A stretch of DNA of 25,031 nt from Clostridia bacterium. Lineage in GTDB: Bacteria > Bacillota_A > Clostridia > Oscillospirales > CAG-272. A model generated the notes under the pieces. It searched no databases. It saw nothing but the letters and a program-made list of their open reading frames with translations, and was not told the DNA's origin. The position numbers and the translations under genes were made by a program. The stretch is taken from the NCBI GenBank assembly GCA_017542695.1, contig JAFXWT010000350.1, positions 1 to 25,031 of the forward strand. Direction: 5' to 3'. Shown piece after piece: positions 14,493 through 22,292 of this stretch (position 1 is its first letter; every line of letters starts with the position of its first letter).

Positions 14493-15722
14493 TCACAGCG
14501 TGACGCGGAGCGTAAATACTCCGCCGGAAACGTCCGCGCTTGCCCGCCCGTTGTGCGCTTTCACGATTTCCTTTACATATGCAAGCCCGAGTCCGGCACT
14601 GCCCTCCTTCGCGTTTTGCAGCATTGTGAAACGGTCGAACGCCTGATCTGCAGGACCGTCCGGAAGATCTGTATCGTTGCTCGCTTCAAGCAAAACGTAA
14701 CCATTTTCATTTTTTAATTTGAAAGACGCTTTCGACAAGGCGTATTTCAATGCGTTGCCGATGAGTTCATTGATCAGCTTGCTCATATCGTCCGGATCGG
14801 CCGAAACAGTGACGTTCGGCGCCACATCCGTCGTCAGTTCAACACCGCGTGAAGTAAAATTTTCAGATTCTCGGTCAATCGCGGCCGAGAGATACTCCGA
14901 AACAGGAACTTCCGAACGGCTCACTTTTTCGTCATCGAATATGCCGATCGTGCCGAGCTTGTCGACAAGATCATTCATCTTTGCAATTTGACGGTGAGTT
15001 GAGCGCGTCTGATCGTCGGGCCCGTATTTTCGCTCGGTGAGTTCCGTGTTCCCGTCAATGATCGTGAGCGGGAGTCTGAATTCCTTGTTGGCATTACTGA
15101 TAAAGCTCTTTTGCTTTCTGTCGGCTTCTTCAATAGGAGCATATATCTTTCTTCCGATAACGAGAAGCAAAAACCATCCGATCACAAGCGCCAGCGCTTC
15201 GCCGACGGCTGATATAATCAGGATCCTGAAGGACGGGAGCAGCTCGCGCCCTTGGTCGATAACCGTCACGTATGTCGTGCCGTGATCCTTAAATACTCTG
15301 TAACGATATGTTCCTCTCGTCCAGCCCGTCTTTTGCTTCAAAAGCTCGGCCGCCCATTCCTGCGCCTCGCTTTCCGTCACGGCAGAGATATGGAACGCCA
15401 CCGTTTCGACTTTCTCGCCATTTTCCGAGAATGCGATCGTAAAGTACCGCAGGGATTCATTCATTTCGGGAGAATCGGGACCTATCGGTCCCATTCTGAA
15501 GCCCGTTTCATTCGGTTGATCCTGCCGGAAAGGCATTCCGTCAGGCGCGACATCATTGCGCTCAAACGACCCTCGTTTATCTGCGAGCATTTGCGTCAGC
15601 TCGTCGGCGTCGCTTGCTGCCATCGTGAAATTCATGCCGTTAATGACGGAAAGCAGCACTGTCAACAGAACAAATATTACAAGGATCGCATATAATCTGA
15701 ATTTCTTTTCCGCTTTATTCAT
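14493..15722 (-). CDS. Degenerate sensor histidine kinase lacking the phosphoacceptor His
   Basis: The protein has 409 residues: a membrane helix (about 10-28), an extracytoplasmic domain (~30-163), a second helix (~165-190), then HisKA-like and HATPase domains. The H-box reads FISNANKEFRLPLTII, with Lys213 where the intact kinase upstream in this window has His215 in FVSDAGHELKTPIAVI. The N-box NELIGNALKYA and the G2 motif GLGL (377-380) remain, but the segment between them lacks a good DxGxG box. It probably cannot autophosphorylate but may bind nucleotide. It overlaps the degenerate regulator gene by 8 nt (ATGAATAA), exactly as the intact pair overlap. A role as pseudokinase sensor or as a partner of the intact kinase is inference. 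Confidence 0.85.
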   Translation of the reverse strand: MNKAEKKFRLYAILVIFVLLTVLLSVINGMNFTMAASDADELTQMLADKRGSFERNDVAPDGMPFRQDQPNETGFRMGPIGPDSPEMNESLRYFTIAFSENGEKVETVAFHISAVTESEAQEWAAELLKQKTGWTRGTYRYRVFKDHGTTYVTVIDQGRELLPSFRILIISAVGEALALVIGWFLLLVIGRKIYAPIEEADRKQKSFISNANKEFRLPLTIIDGNTELTERKYGPDDQTRSTHRQIAKMNDLVDKLGTIGIFDDEKVSRSEVPVSEYLSAAIDRESENFTSRGVELTTDVAPNVTVSADPDDMSKLINELIGNALKYALSKASFKLKNENGYVLLEASNDTDLPDGPADQAFDRFTMLQNAKEGSAGLGLAYVKEIVKAHNGRASADVSGGVFTLRVTL

Positions 15723-16314
15723 CTTCCGTCACCGCTTCAAATCCTTTCTTTATTCCGTATCTTATCCTTGTTTTGTAGTCGCTCCGCTCAAATTTAACAT
15801 TCAATGCGCCGATGCACACGCCGTCGGCAGTCGTTAATGGTTGGAAGTTTGAAATGGCTCTCAGCGCGTCTATTTCTTTGTCAGTCAGCTTCGATCCGTT
15901 TTTGATCCGGAATTCCGAAACAATAACCTCGACGTCTCCGACGCATATTTTTTCATCGGAAGACGCCTTTTCAAGCGCTCCGTTTATTACTTCGCACAGT
16001 TTTTTCGCGTCGAACGGGTATGGTAAATACGCGTTCGGGAGCGGCTCTTCCGTCAAGTGACGGACGCTGACAGTTTCATTTATCAAAGCGACGATCGGTA
16101 TCTTCTTTTCCTGCATTTTCGCGACAAGTTTTTTGTGGTCAACGCGAGGAAGCGAGCAGTCGAGTATGGCAGCGTCAAAGTTTTCGGTCGACAGCAGAGC
16201 CAGTACCTGTGTCCCGTCAAACGCCGTAACGATTTCCCCAAGGTCTTTTTCAAGCAACTGTTTATAGCACTCAAGCAGATCCCTGTCCGGCGCCGCAAAA
16301 AGAATTTTCATCAT
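15715..16314 (-). CDS. Degenerate OmpR-like response regulator
   Basis: The protein has 199 residues; an intact OmpR family member has about 225-230. The receiver keeps a candidate phosphoacceptor, Asp52 in AILDCSLP. The Mg-binding acidic pair is lost (KILFAAPD against KILLAEDE in the intact regulator), the switch Thr is replaced (IVALIN against ILMLTA), and the invariant Lys is Tyr (YLPYPF against YLTKPF). The C-terminal part begins like a winged helix (GSKLTDKEIDAL) and ends like one (IKKGFEAV), but about 20 residues around the recognition helix are missing. It probably neither switches nor binds DNA conventionally. AGGA precedes the double ATG (16314 or 16311). It is the second gene of the operon. 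Confidence 0.82.
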   Translation of the reverse strand: MMKILFAAPDRDLLECYKQLLEKDLGEIVTAFDGTQVLALLSTENFDAAILDCSLPRVDHKKLVAKMQEKKIPIVALINETVSVRHLTEEPLPNAYLPYPFDAKKLCEVINGALEKASSDEKICVGDVEVIVSEFRIKNGSKLTDKEIDALRAISNFQPLTTADGVCIGALNVKFERSDYKTRIRYGIKKGFEAVTEDE

Positions 16315-16330
16315 TTTTTCCTCATTTCCG

Positions 16331-18058
16331 TTATTGCGAAACCGTCACATCGCTGTAGCAGTAAGTTCTTCCGTATGCGCTTGCGTTTGTGAATGTGTAC
16401 GACGTGCCGCCGATCTTTACCGTGTGCGTCCCCGCCGAATGAAGAGAAAGCGAATAAGATCTGACGCTGCCGCCCGTGCTCACTCTGCCGTATCCGAGTA
16501 CGATAAGAGTTCCGCCCGTGACGCTGACAGAACCGTCCGCGTCGATCGCGGCGGCCATTTCGCTGCTCGGACCTCTTGTGATCACAACTCCGCCCGTTTG
16601 CTTGTAATTTCCGTTTGAGTCGATGCCGTCGGTATCTCCGTTTGACGAAACCGTAACGTCGAGGTATCCGCCCGTGACATTGATCAACGGTGTTGATACG
16701 CCTTTTGTGGCGTTCACGCCGTCGTCGTTAGCCGATACGTACGTTGTTCCGCCCGAAATATTGATCACGTTGGCTTCAAGTCCCTCGTATGCGCTGTCGA
16801 TATTTATAGCGCCGCCGGAGATGTTGAGAACGTTATCGGCGTGAATTCCGTCCGCACCTTTGACTGTCTGCTGACCGCCCCAACCGCCAAAACCGCCGGG
16901 GCCCATTCGACCGCCTGCCGTCTTGTTTTCGGGAGAATAAACGTTCATATTGATTTCCCCGCCCGAAATATTGATCGTGCCTTTGCCTTTTGTTCCGTCG
17001 TCAAACGACGTGCCGTAATCAGCGTGAAGTCCATCGTCATAAGTCTTGAGCGTTATTACGCCTGCCGAGATATTCAGTTCGTTCTGCACCTTGACGCCCT
17101 TGTACGAAGTCGTCGAAGCGCCGGACGCGGTATACCCGCTGTACGAGCCGGTGTAAACCGTAACATTCGGCGCCGAGCCGTCTTCTCCGACCGTCATTTC
17201 AAAATTGTGCGCCGCCTGGAAGCCGTCACCCGCCGCGTAAACCGTCACAGATCCGCCCGATATCGTGATATCGCCGCGCGTCACTCCGTTTTTGCTCACA
17301 TCGGTGTTTTCCGTCTTGATCCCGTCGCCGTTTGTCGATATCGCCACGACAGCGCCGCTTGCGATCGTTACGGAGTCGTTGCCTTTCAACGCGTTGTTAT
17401 ACGCCGTCACTTTGAGCGACAACTTTTGGATCTTCAAGTCGTCCGTCGTGTGTATGCCGTTGTTATACGACGCATTGACGACCAGCGTGCCGCTTCCCTT
17501 GAGTTTGAGGTCGCACTTTGCGTATATCGCGCCGTTGCCCTGACTGTCGTCGTCCGTGGTTTTCGCCGAGCGCGTGTCGTTGATCACGTTTTCCGTGCCT
17601 TTCTTAGCGGAAATGTCGACGTTTCCCGCGGAAATGATTTTGATCGGCGAATCGTCGCCGTACGTTATCGTCACACCCGAAAGCTCGATCACGACCTCGT
17701 CATCCTCTCCCGCGTCGACAACGATCTGCCCGTTCAAAAGTCCCATAGCGGCGTACGTGCCGGCGGACGTAATCGTGTAGATATTGCCTCCGATTTCAAA
17801 CGTTCCGTCCTCTGTCGTGAACGAGAACGCCTCGGTCGTTTCCTCGGCAGTGATGTCGCTGTCCGTCACGGCGGACTCCGCCGTCACAACCGTTTCGGCG
17901 CTCGTGCCGACGACCGCGCCCGTGTACGTGCCGTCGCTCGTGCCGATATTCGAACTCGTGTCGACGACCACGCCCGTGTCTGTGTTTTTCGTGACGCCGC
18001 AGGCGGTAAACACGATCGCCAGCGCCGCCGCAAGAATGATCGAAAGTACCTTTTTCAT
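16331..18058 (-). CDS. Carbohydrate-binding beta-helix lipoprotein (Cthe_2159-like)
   Basis: This 575-residue surface lipoprotein has a hydrophobic signal and lipobox FTAC (Cys20), then a Thr/Glu/Asp-rich linker to about residue 80. From ~85 onward it is a repetitive right-handed beta-helix. ISGG or a close variant recurs at ~267, 364, 413, 434 and 462, interleaved with Asp-rich turns such as NGDGIKTE, YDDGLHAD, ADGIHADN, NDDGVNAT and TDGIDSNG, likely Ca2+ sites. A Gly-rich loop, GGRMGPGGFGGWGG, lies at 382-395. The pattern matches the DUF4353/Cthe_2159 family, whose founder binds cellulose and pectic polymers. It has a strong AAGGAGG site and its own promoter carrying a repeat shared with the regulator gene. 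The actual glycan ligand is unknown. Confidence 0.85.
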   Translation of the reverse strand: MKKVLSIILAAALAIVFTACGVTKNTDTGVVVDTSSNIGTSDGTYTGAVVGTSAETVVTAESAVTDSDITAEETTEAFSFTTEDGTFEIGGNIYTITSAGTYAAMGLLNGQIVVDAGEDDEVVIELSGVTITYGDDSPIKIISAGNVDISAKKGTENVINDTRSAKTTDDDSQGNGAIYAKCDLKLKGSGTLVVNASYNNGIHTTDDLKIQKLSLKVTAYNNALKGNDSVTIASGAVVAISTNGDGIKTENTDVSKNGVTRGDITISGGSVTVYAAGDGFQAAHNFEMTVGEDGSAPNVTVYTGSYSGYTASGASTTSYKGVKVQNELNISAGVITLKTYDDGLHADYGTSFDDGTKGKGTINISGGEINMNVYSPENKTAGGRMGPGGFGGWGGQQTVKGADGIHADNVLNISGGAINIDSAYEGLEANVINISGGTTYVSANDDGVNATKGVSTPLINVTGGYLDVTVSSNGDTDGIDSNGNYKQTGGVVITRGPSSEMAAAIDADGSVSVTGGTLIVLGYGRVSTGGSVRSYSLSLHSAGTHTVKIGGTSYTFTNASAYGRTYCYSDVTVSQ

Positions 18059-18127
18059 AATGTTGCCTCCTTATTTACCTTGTTTATGTAAGAGAAAAAT
18101 CCTTCTCCGTTACCGTTTACACTCAAC

Positions 18128-18159
18128 AGTATACCGAGAAGGATTGAAGAAAGATTGAA
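18128..18159 (-). promoter_or_regulatory. Promoter and paired TTCAAT operator of the carbohydrate-binding operon
   Basis: On the minus strand two TTCAATC copies (18153-18159 and 18142-18148) are spaced with an 11-bp period. Nine bases after the second TTCAAT comes the -10 box TATACT (18128-18133). No consensus -35 exists; the repeat lies where it should be, as at PhoB/OmpR-activated promoters. The same layout precedes the intact response regulator gene. Confidence 0.75.
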
Positions 18160-18164
18160 AGTTA

Positions 18165-19439
18165 TTAATTTTTTTCGGATTTTTTTATCGGGAGAGAAAA
18201 AACGAACGTCGCCCTTCCGTTTCTGTATTCGGCGCGTATCTGCCCGCCGTGCGCGTCGGAAACGGCTTTGGCGATCGACAGTCCGAGTCCGTAGTGCGCG
18301 CCGTCGTCGTTTCTGGCTTCGTCCGCGCGGTAAAATCGGTCGAACAGATGCGCCATCTGCTTTTGGTCCATTTCTTTTGCCTTGTTAGATACGGTCATCA
18401 CGGCGCAGTGTTTTTCCTTGCGAAGAGCGAGCGCGATCGTGTCGCCCGTTCCGTGCGAGAGCGCGTTGTCAAGGAGTATCGAAACAAGCTGGCGGAGCTG
18501 ACCCGGATTTCCTTGAACGACCGCGCCCGACTCCGTTACCGATTCTATCGTGACTCCCTTTTCGTAAGCGAGACTTTCAAATACGAGCGCTTCGCCGTCG
18601 ACGAGTTTTGAAAAATCGACGGTTTCCTTCGGGATATCGCCGTTTTCCGCTTTTGAAAGCTCGAGAAGCTGCTTTACAAGGTCTGACATCTTCTCGTTTT
18701 CGTAGTCGATGTTGGACAGCCATTCGCACTCGCCTATCTGCCGCTTGAGAAGCTCACTGTTGGCAGATATGACCGCTATCGGCGTTTTAAGTTCGTGTCC
18801 CGCGTCGGAGACGAACCTCTTTTGCCGCTTGTCGTTTTCTTCAAGCGGGCGGACGATGCTTTTTGCCATGAATATCGAAATAACGAACAATATCATCATT
18901 GCCGCACCGCCGATGATGAGCATTTCTTTTATCAGCGCCTGCTGATTTCTGTTCCCTATCGTGCCGTCTATCATGGCGACGAGCGTATACTCGCCCCTGT
19001 CGGAAACAAGATAATGGATATTGCCGCTCGTACCGCTTTCTTTACCGCTTTTGACGGCGGCGTCGGCGATACCGATCAGCGTTTCCTTGCTCTGAAGCGC
19101 GCTGTTGCCGTTATCGACCGCAATCACCTCGCCGTCCTTTGAAAAAGCGACGGAGTAAAATGTTGAAAGTCGGAACTGCGGCTCGTTTCTCATTGGCTCT
19201 CTGCCGTCGGAAAAGTCGGGAATATCTCCGCCCGGCCTTACATCGTGATATTCGTCGCCCCAACCAGTCGGTTGACCGTTCGGATCGTACCGCTCGACGT
19301 AAGTTTTCAGCATTTCGTCATTCTGACGCTGCATATCTATTTTATTTGAAATGTAGATCGTCGCCAGCGTCACCGCCATCAGCGCGAGAAGCGACAGCAC
19401 GATCGCAAAAACTATCTTTCGTTTTGTTTTATTAAACAT
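18165..19439 (-). CDS. Sensor histidine kinase (HisKA/HATPase)
   Basis: This intact membrane sensor kinase has 424 residues: helix 1 at about 9-31, an extracytoplasmic sensor domain (~32-170) with a Pro/Asp/Gly-rich loop, helix 2 at ~172-192, then a short linker. The HisKA H-box is FVSDAGHELKTPIAVI with phosphoacceptor His215. The catalytic domain has the N-box LLDNALSHG, the F-box region HLFDRFYRADEARNDDG and the G2 motif HYGLGLSIAKAV. Its start overlaps the regulator stop by 8 nt (ATGTTTAA), so the pair is coupled. It should phosphorylate the adjacent OmpR-type regulator. The stimulus is unknown, though the target operon points to the cell envelope or extracellular glycan. No terminator was seen before the carbohydrate-binding operon. 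Confidence 0.94.
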   Translation of the reverse strand: MFNKTKRKIVFAIVLSLLALMAVTLATIYISNKIDMQRQNDEMLKTYVERYDPNGQPTGWGDEYHDVRPGGDIPDFSDGREPMRNEPQFRLSTFYSVAFSKDGEVIAVDNGNSALQSKETLIGIADAAVKSGKESGTSGNIHYLVSDRGEYTLVAMIDGTIGNRNQQALIKEMLIIGGAAMMILFVISIFMAKSIVRPLEENDKRQKRFVSDAGHELKTPIAVISANSELLKRQIGECEWLSNIDYENEKMSDLVKQLLELSKAENGDIPKETVDFSKLVDGEALVFESLAYEKGVTIESVTESGAVVQGNPGQLRQLVSILLDNALSHGTGDTIALALRKEKHCAVMTVSNKAKEMDQKQMAHLFDRFYRADEARNDDGAHYGLGLSIAKAVSDAHGGQIRAEYRNGRATFVFSLPIKKSEKN

Positions 19440-20112
19440 CGCGGCACCTCAATTCATATCCTATCCCGCGCAGCGCCTTGATCTCGCATCTCGATTCGAC
19501 AAACGCAAGTTTTTTACGCGCGAAAGACATATATACTTCGACATTGTTGTATTCCGAGTCGCTCTCGTATCCCCAGATCTTCAAAGCTATCTGCTCTCGC
19601 GTGAGAACCTGCCCCTGATTTGCGATCAGGTATTCGAGGATGTGAAGCTCCTTTTCTCCGAGCCGCACGCTTTGTCCGTTTTCGCATTTCAGGACGGAAT
19701 TTTTGACGTCGAGCGAAATATCCTCATATTTAAGTCCGCCGTCGCTCGTCGGCAGATTACGTCGCCCGAGCGCGCGGAGGCGTGCGAGCAGTTCCTTTGT
19801 CATAAACGGCTTCGTCAGATAATCGTCCGCGCCGCTGTCAAGCCCTTCCACCTTGTCGTCAAGCTCGCTTTTCGCGGTGAGCATAAGTATCGGCGTGCGG
19901 ACACCGGACGTGCGCGCCCGTTTTGCGACGGCGTATCCGTTCATTCCCGGCATCATCACGTCGAGAACGCAAAGATCGTACACGCCGCTTTCGATCTCGC
20001 ACAGCGCGTCCTCTCCGTTGTCGACAGAGGTTACGTCGTACCCCTCCTGCCGCATGATCTCGCACAGCGCACGGTTCATTCGCTTTTCGTCTTCCGCAAG
20101 TAATATCTTCAT
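19432..20112 (-). CDS. OmpR family response regulator
   Basis: This 226-residue DNA-binding regulator has an intact receiver: acidic pair at residues 7-9 (AEDE), phosphoacceptor Asp51 in CVLDVMMPG, switch Thr79 in LMLTAKSE and Lys101 in YLTKPF. The C-terminal winged helix includes SVRLGEKELHILEYL, LTREQIALKIWG, the recognition helix region EYNNVEVYMSFARKKL and the wing ALRGIGYEL. It is co-transcribed with the overlapping kinase. Its promoter carries an 11-bp-period TTCAAT repeat that also precedes the carbohydrate-binding operon, so it probably activates both (inference). A GGAGG site lies about 8 nt before the ATG. Confidence 0.95.
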   Translation of the reverse strand: MKILLAEDEKRMNRALCEIMRQEGYDVTSVDNGEDALCEIESGVYDLCVLDVMMPGMNGYAVAKRARTSGVRTPILMLTAKSELDDKVEGLDSGADDYLTKPFMTKELLARLRALGRRNLPTSDGGLKYEDISLDVKNSVLKCENGQSVRLGEKELHILEYLIANQGQVLTREQIALKIWGYESDSEYNNVEVYMSFARKKLAFVESRCEIKALRGIGYELRCRDV

Positions 20113-20136
20113 TTGTCAATCCTCCGTTACGGTGCC

Positions 20137-20168
20137 ATTATACATCCGAATATTGAAAAAAGATTGAA
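20137..20168 (-). promoter_or_regulatory. Promoter and paired TTCAAT operator of the response regulator gene
   Basis: On the minus strand, TTCAATC (20162-20168) and TTCAATA (20151-20157) lie 11 bp apart. Nine bases after the second TTCAAT is a perfect TATAAT (20137-20142), about 24 nt before the start codon. No consensus -35 is present 17 nt upstream; the repeat occupies it. This fits positive autoregulation. Confidence 0.78.
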
Positions 20169-20261
20169 AAAGCGTCCGCTTTGTTTTTCGGCGACCGCCG
20201 CTTTCTGGCTTTTTGTCTACATAAATATATATAGCGTAAAAAGCTCACGCTTTTTCCGGCA

Positions 20262-20291
20262 AAAAAGCGCCGCGAGTGCGGCGCGCTTTTT
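20262..20291 (-). terminator. Terminator of the glycosyltransferase gene
   Basis: A 9-bp stem (20262-20270 with 20283-20291) continues, after a 2-nt bulge, into a 3-bp G/C stem and a 4-nt loop. A T6 run follows on the minus strand. Its first arm touches the stop codon of the glycosyltransferase gene. A second small 7-bp hairpin (20238-20255) lies just beyond. Confidence 0.82.
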
Positions 20292-21010
20292 CACTTTATC
20301 TCCATTTTGTTTATGCGTTTTTTCATTTTCCGCACGTCGCCGAGCATTTTGAACGAGTCGCTGAGCACGTGTATCTTCGATTCGCGGTGATTTATGACCT
20401 TGACCGGCATTTCGCCTATCTTATATCCTATTCTGTTGGCAAGCATGATGGCTTCAAGATCAAACGCCCAGCGATCCACCTCGGCATTTGCGAATATCTT
20501 CTTTGCCGCCGCCGCGGAAAACCCTTTTATACCGCATTGAGAGTCGGAAAGTCTGAACCCCGCGGCGACCGAGATCGCCTTGATGTACATCTTCGACGCG
20601 ATCTTGCGGATGAACGTGTATCCCTCGTAACCGTCTTTCAAAAGATTGCGAGAGCCGACGACGACGTCGCATTCGCCTTTGGCGAGCTCGTCGAACATCC
20701 TGCCGACAGCTTCCGTGCCGTAAGCGTCGTCGCAGTCGGTGAACACGGCGTAGTCGCCGGTCGAAGCGAGCATCCCCGTTCTGACGGCGTATCCCTTACC
20801 TCTGTTCGGGCTGTATGAGCAGAGCTTGATCCTGTCGTCATGCTTCGACGCGAGAGCGACGGCGTTGTCGCACCCGTCGGTCGAACCGTCGGAAACGAAT
20901 ATCAGCTCGAAATCTTCGTATTTCTCTTTCAGAAAACCGTAAAAAGTGTCGATCGCGCCGTCGATTATCGACTGCTCGTTATACATGGGAATAATAAGCG
21001 ATACTTTCAT
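20291..21010 (-). CDS. Family 2 glycosyltransferase (dolichyl-phosphate beta-glucosyltransferase-like)
   Basis: This 239-residue cytoplasmic GT-A enzyme should transfer a sugar from a nucleotide donor, probably to a polyprenyl phosphate or envelope glycan. Motifs in order: SLIIPMYNEQSIIDGAID at the N-terminus, LIFVSDGSTDGCDN, the NRGKGYAVRTGM loop, VFTDCDDAYGTEAV (the DxD-type metal site), VVGSRNLL, and the acceptor-side motif SDSQCGIKGF followed by WAFDLEAIMLANR. The GKGYAVRTGM and QCGIKGF pair is characteristic of dolichyl-P-glucose synthase-like members. No C-terminal membrane helices are present. AGGGAG precedes the ATG. It ends in its own terminator and follows the SurA-like gene after 53 nt. 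Confidence 0.92.
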   Translation of the reverse strand: MKVSLIIPMYNEQSIIDGAIDTFYGFLKEKYEDFELIFVSDGSTDGCDNAVALASKHDDRIKLCSYSPNRGKGYAVRTGMLASTGDYAVFTDCDDAYGTEAVGRMFDELAKGECDVVVGSRNLLKDGYEGYTFIRKIASKMYIKAISVAAGFRLSDSQCGIKGFSAAAAKKIFANAEVDRWAFDLEAIMLANRIGYKIGEMPVKVINHRESKIHVLSDSFKMLGDVRKMKKRINKMEIK

Positions 21011-21028
21011 TTTCTTCTCCCTTGAAAT

Positions 21029-21050
21029 ATCCTCCGCAAAGACGGAGGAT
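21029..21050. terminator. Short hairpin between the SurA-like gene and the glycosyltransferase gene
   Basis: An 8-bp perfect stem (21029-21036 with 21043-21050) has a 6-nt loop. The T-rich run lies on the plus-strand side (21055-21062), while the minus-strand genes have only a mixed A/T flank. It is therefore a weak or partial terminator for the SurA-like gene. Confidence 0.45.
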
Positions 21051-21063
21051 AATCGTTTTTTAT

Positions 21064-22239
21064 TTAATAAAGCGTGTTGACAGCTATTCTTTTGTAAACC
21101 CTGTCGCTGACGGGAACGACGCTCATATTCTGCTCATAAGCGTCCATATACATAAGATATTCAGAGTAAGCCGACGAATACGAAGACGCGCCGTAGTACG
21201 GATAATTGTATATAATGCTGGCAGTCGGCGATTCGCCGCAGACGAATTCCTCGGTCAGCTTCACGCGCTCGATGAACATATAATATCCGAGCGTGTCGCT
21301 TTCCTCGCCGCTCATAACGCCGCTGTGCTCGCCGTAGTCGAGCGAGCGCACCATTTCGGTGACTGTCGAGCCGAGAGCGCTGTTCGTCTTCGAGCCGACG
21401 ATCTTCGAATACGAGTCGAAATATATCTCATCGGTCGAGCCGTTCTCGTTGTATTCCGCCATCAGAGCGTCGATGCTCTCGCCCGCTTCGTAGCGGCTGA
21501 GCGCCGTTTCTATCTTTTCGGACGCGGCGCGTTCGCTCGCGCTGTCGCCCTTGACGTATGTGATGTAAACCTGCTTGTAGCCGAAATAGCTTTCGTTAGC
21601 CGTGTCCTCTATCCCTCGCCCGATATACGCCTTAATGCGCCTTGTAAGAAGCGATTTGTAATATGAGAACTCGAAGTAGTCGACCGTCATCTTCATCTTG
21701 CCGAGCGAATCTTCGTAAAGCTTTTTGGCGTATTCTTCTTTCGTGCCCTTGTATTTCACGTCGTCTGTGATCGTATCGGCGTATTTTGCGATCTGATTGT
21801 CGTATTCCTTTTTATACTGAGCGCGGTCGGCGTCGGTGATCCCGATGCCGAAGCGGTCGGCGACCGCCATCAGCGAGTAGTAAGACACAAGCGCGTCCTC
21901 CGTCGCTTCCTTTATGGCCTTTGTCTTTTGAGCGTCAGTCGAGAAAGAGCGCGTTTCATCTTCATAAACGATATAGTCTGACACCCTCTCTTTATAGAAC
22001 AGGAATATCGCGCGATACTCCGAGAACGGCACCGCATATTGCTTTTCCGTGCTCCCGTCGTCGACGGTGAGAGTGAGGATATAGTCCGCGTTCATTTTGA
22101 ATCCGAGAGACGAATAAACGCCGTAGCTCTTCGGGCGGGCTATCCAGATGATCGCCGTCACGATAAACAGCGCGGCGAGCGCGCCGCAGATGAACGCGAC
22201 TTTCTTTCCCTTGCTGATCGATTTGCCTTTGTTTTTCAT
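21064..22239 (-). CDS. Membrane-anchored protein with possible SurA/PpiC-like (parvulin) architecture
   Basis: The protein has 391 residues: a basic N-terminus, one membrane helix (about 14-34), then a long extracytoplasmic alpha-rich domain. The helical middle part (~105-215), with KYKGTKEEYAKKLYEDSLG, recalls SurA/PrsA chaperone domains. The region ~225-340, from VYITYVKGD through ALGSTVTEMVRSLDYGEHSG to GYYMFIERVKL, follows the order of a parvulin peptidyl-prolyl isomerase. Typical parvulin catalytic His residues are not obvious, so it may be a chaperone without isomerase activity. The tail is Tyr/Ser-rich. It has its own extended -10 promoter. Assignment is by pattern only. Confidence 0.65.
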   Translation of the reverse strand: MKNKGKSISKGKKVAFICGALAALFIVTAIIWIARPKSYGVYSSLGFKMNADYILTLTVDDGSTEKQYAVPFSEYRAIFLFYKERVSDYIVYEDETRSFSTDAQKTKAIKEATEDALVSYYSLMAVADRFGIGITDADRAQYKKEYDNQIAKYADTITDDVKYKGTKEEYAKKLYEDSLGKMKMTVDYFEFSYYKSLLTRRIKAYIGRGIEDTANESYFGYKQVYITYVKGDSASERAASEKIETALSRYEAGESIDALMAEYNENGSTDEIYFDSYSKIVGSKTNSALGSTVTEMVRSLDYGEHSGVMSGEESDTLGYYMFIERVKLTEEFVCGESPTASIIYNYPYYGASSYSSAYSEYLMYMDAYEQNMSVVPVSDRVYKRIAVNTLY

Positions 22240-22292
22240 TTCCGTTTCCTTTTCGGTGATTTGATGTCATATTCGATATTTCAGTGTTTTAT

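Noticed and set aside
16841..18091. Long plus-strand open frame (416 codons) opposite the carbohydrate-binding gene
   Set aside because: It is antisense to a clear lipoprotein gene, with Arg/Val-rich composition typical of reverse-frame shadows and no family resemblance.
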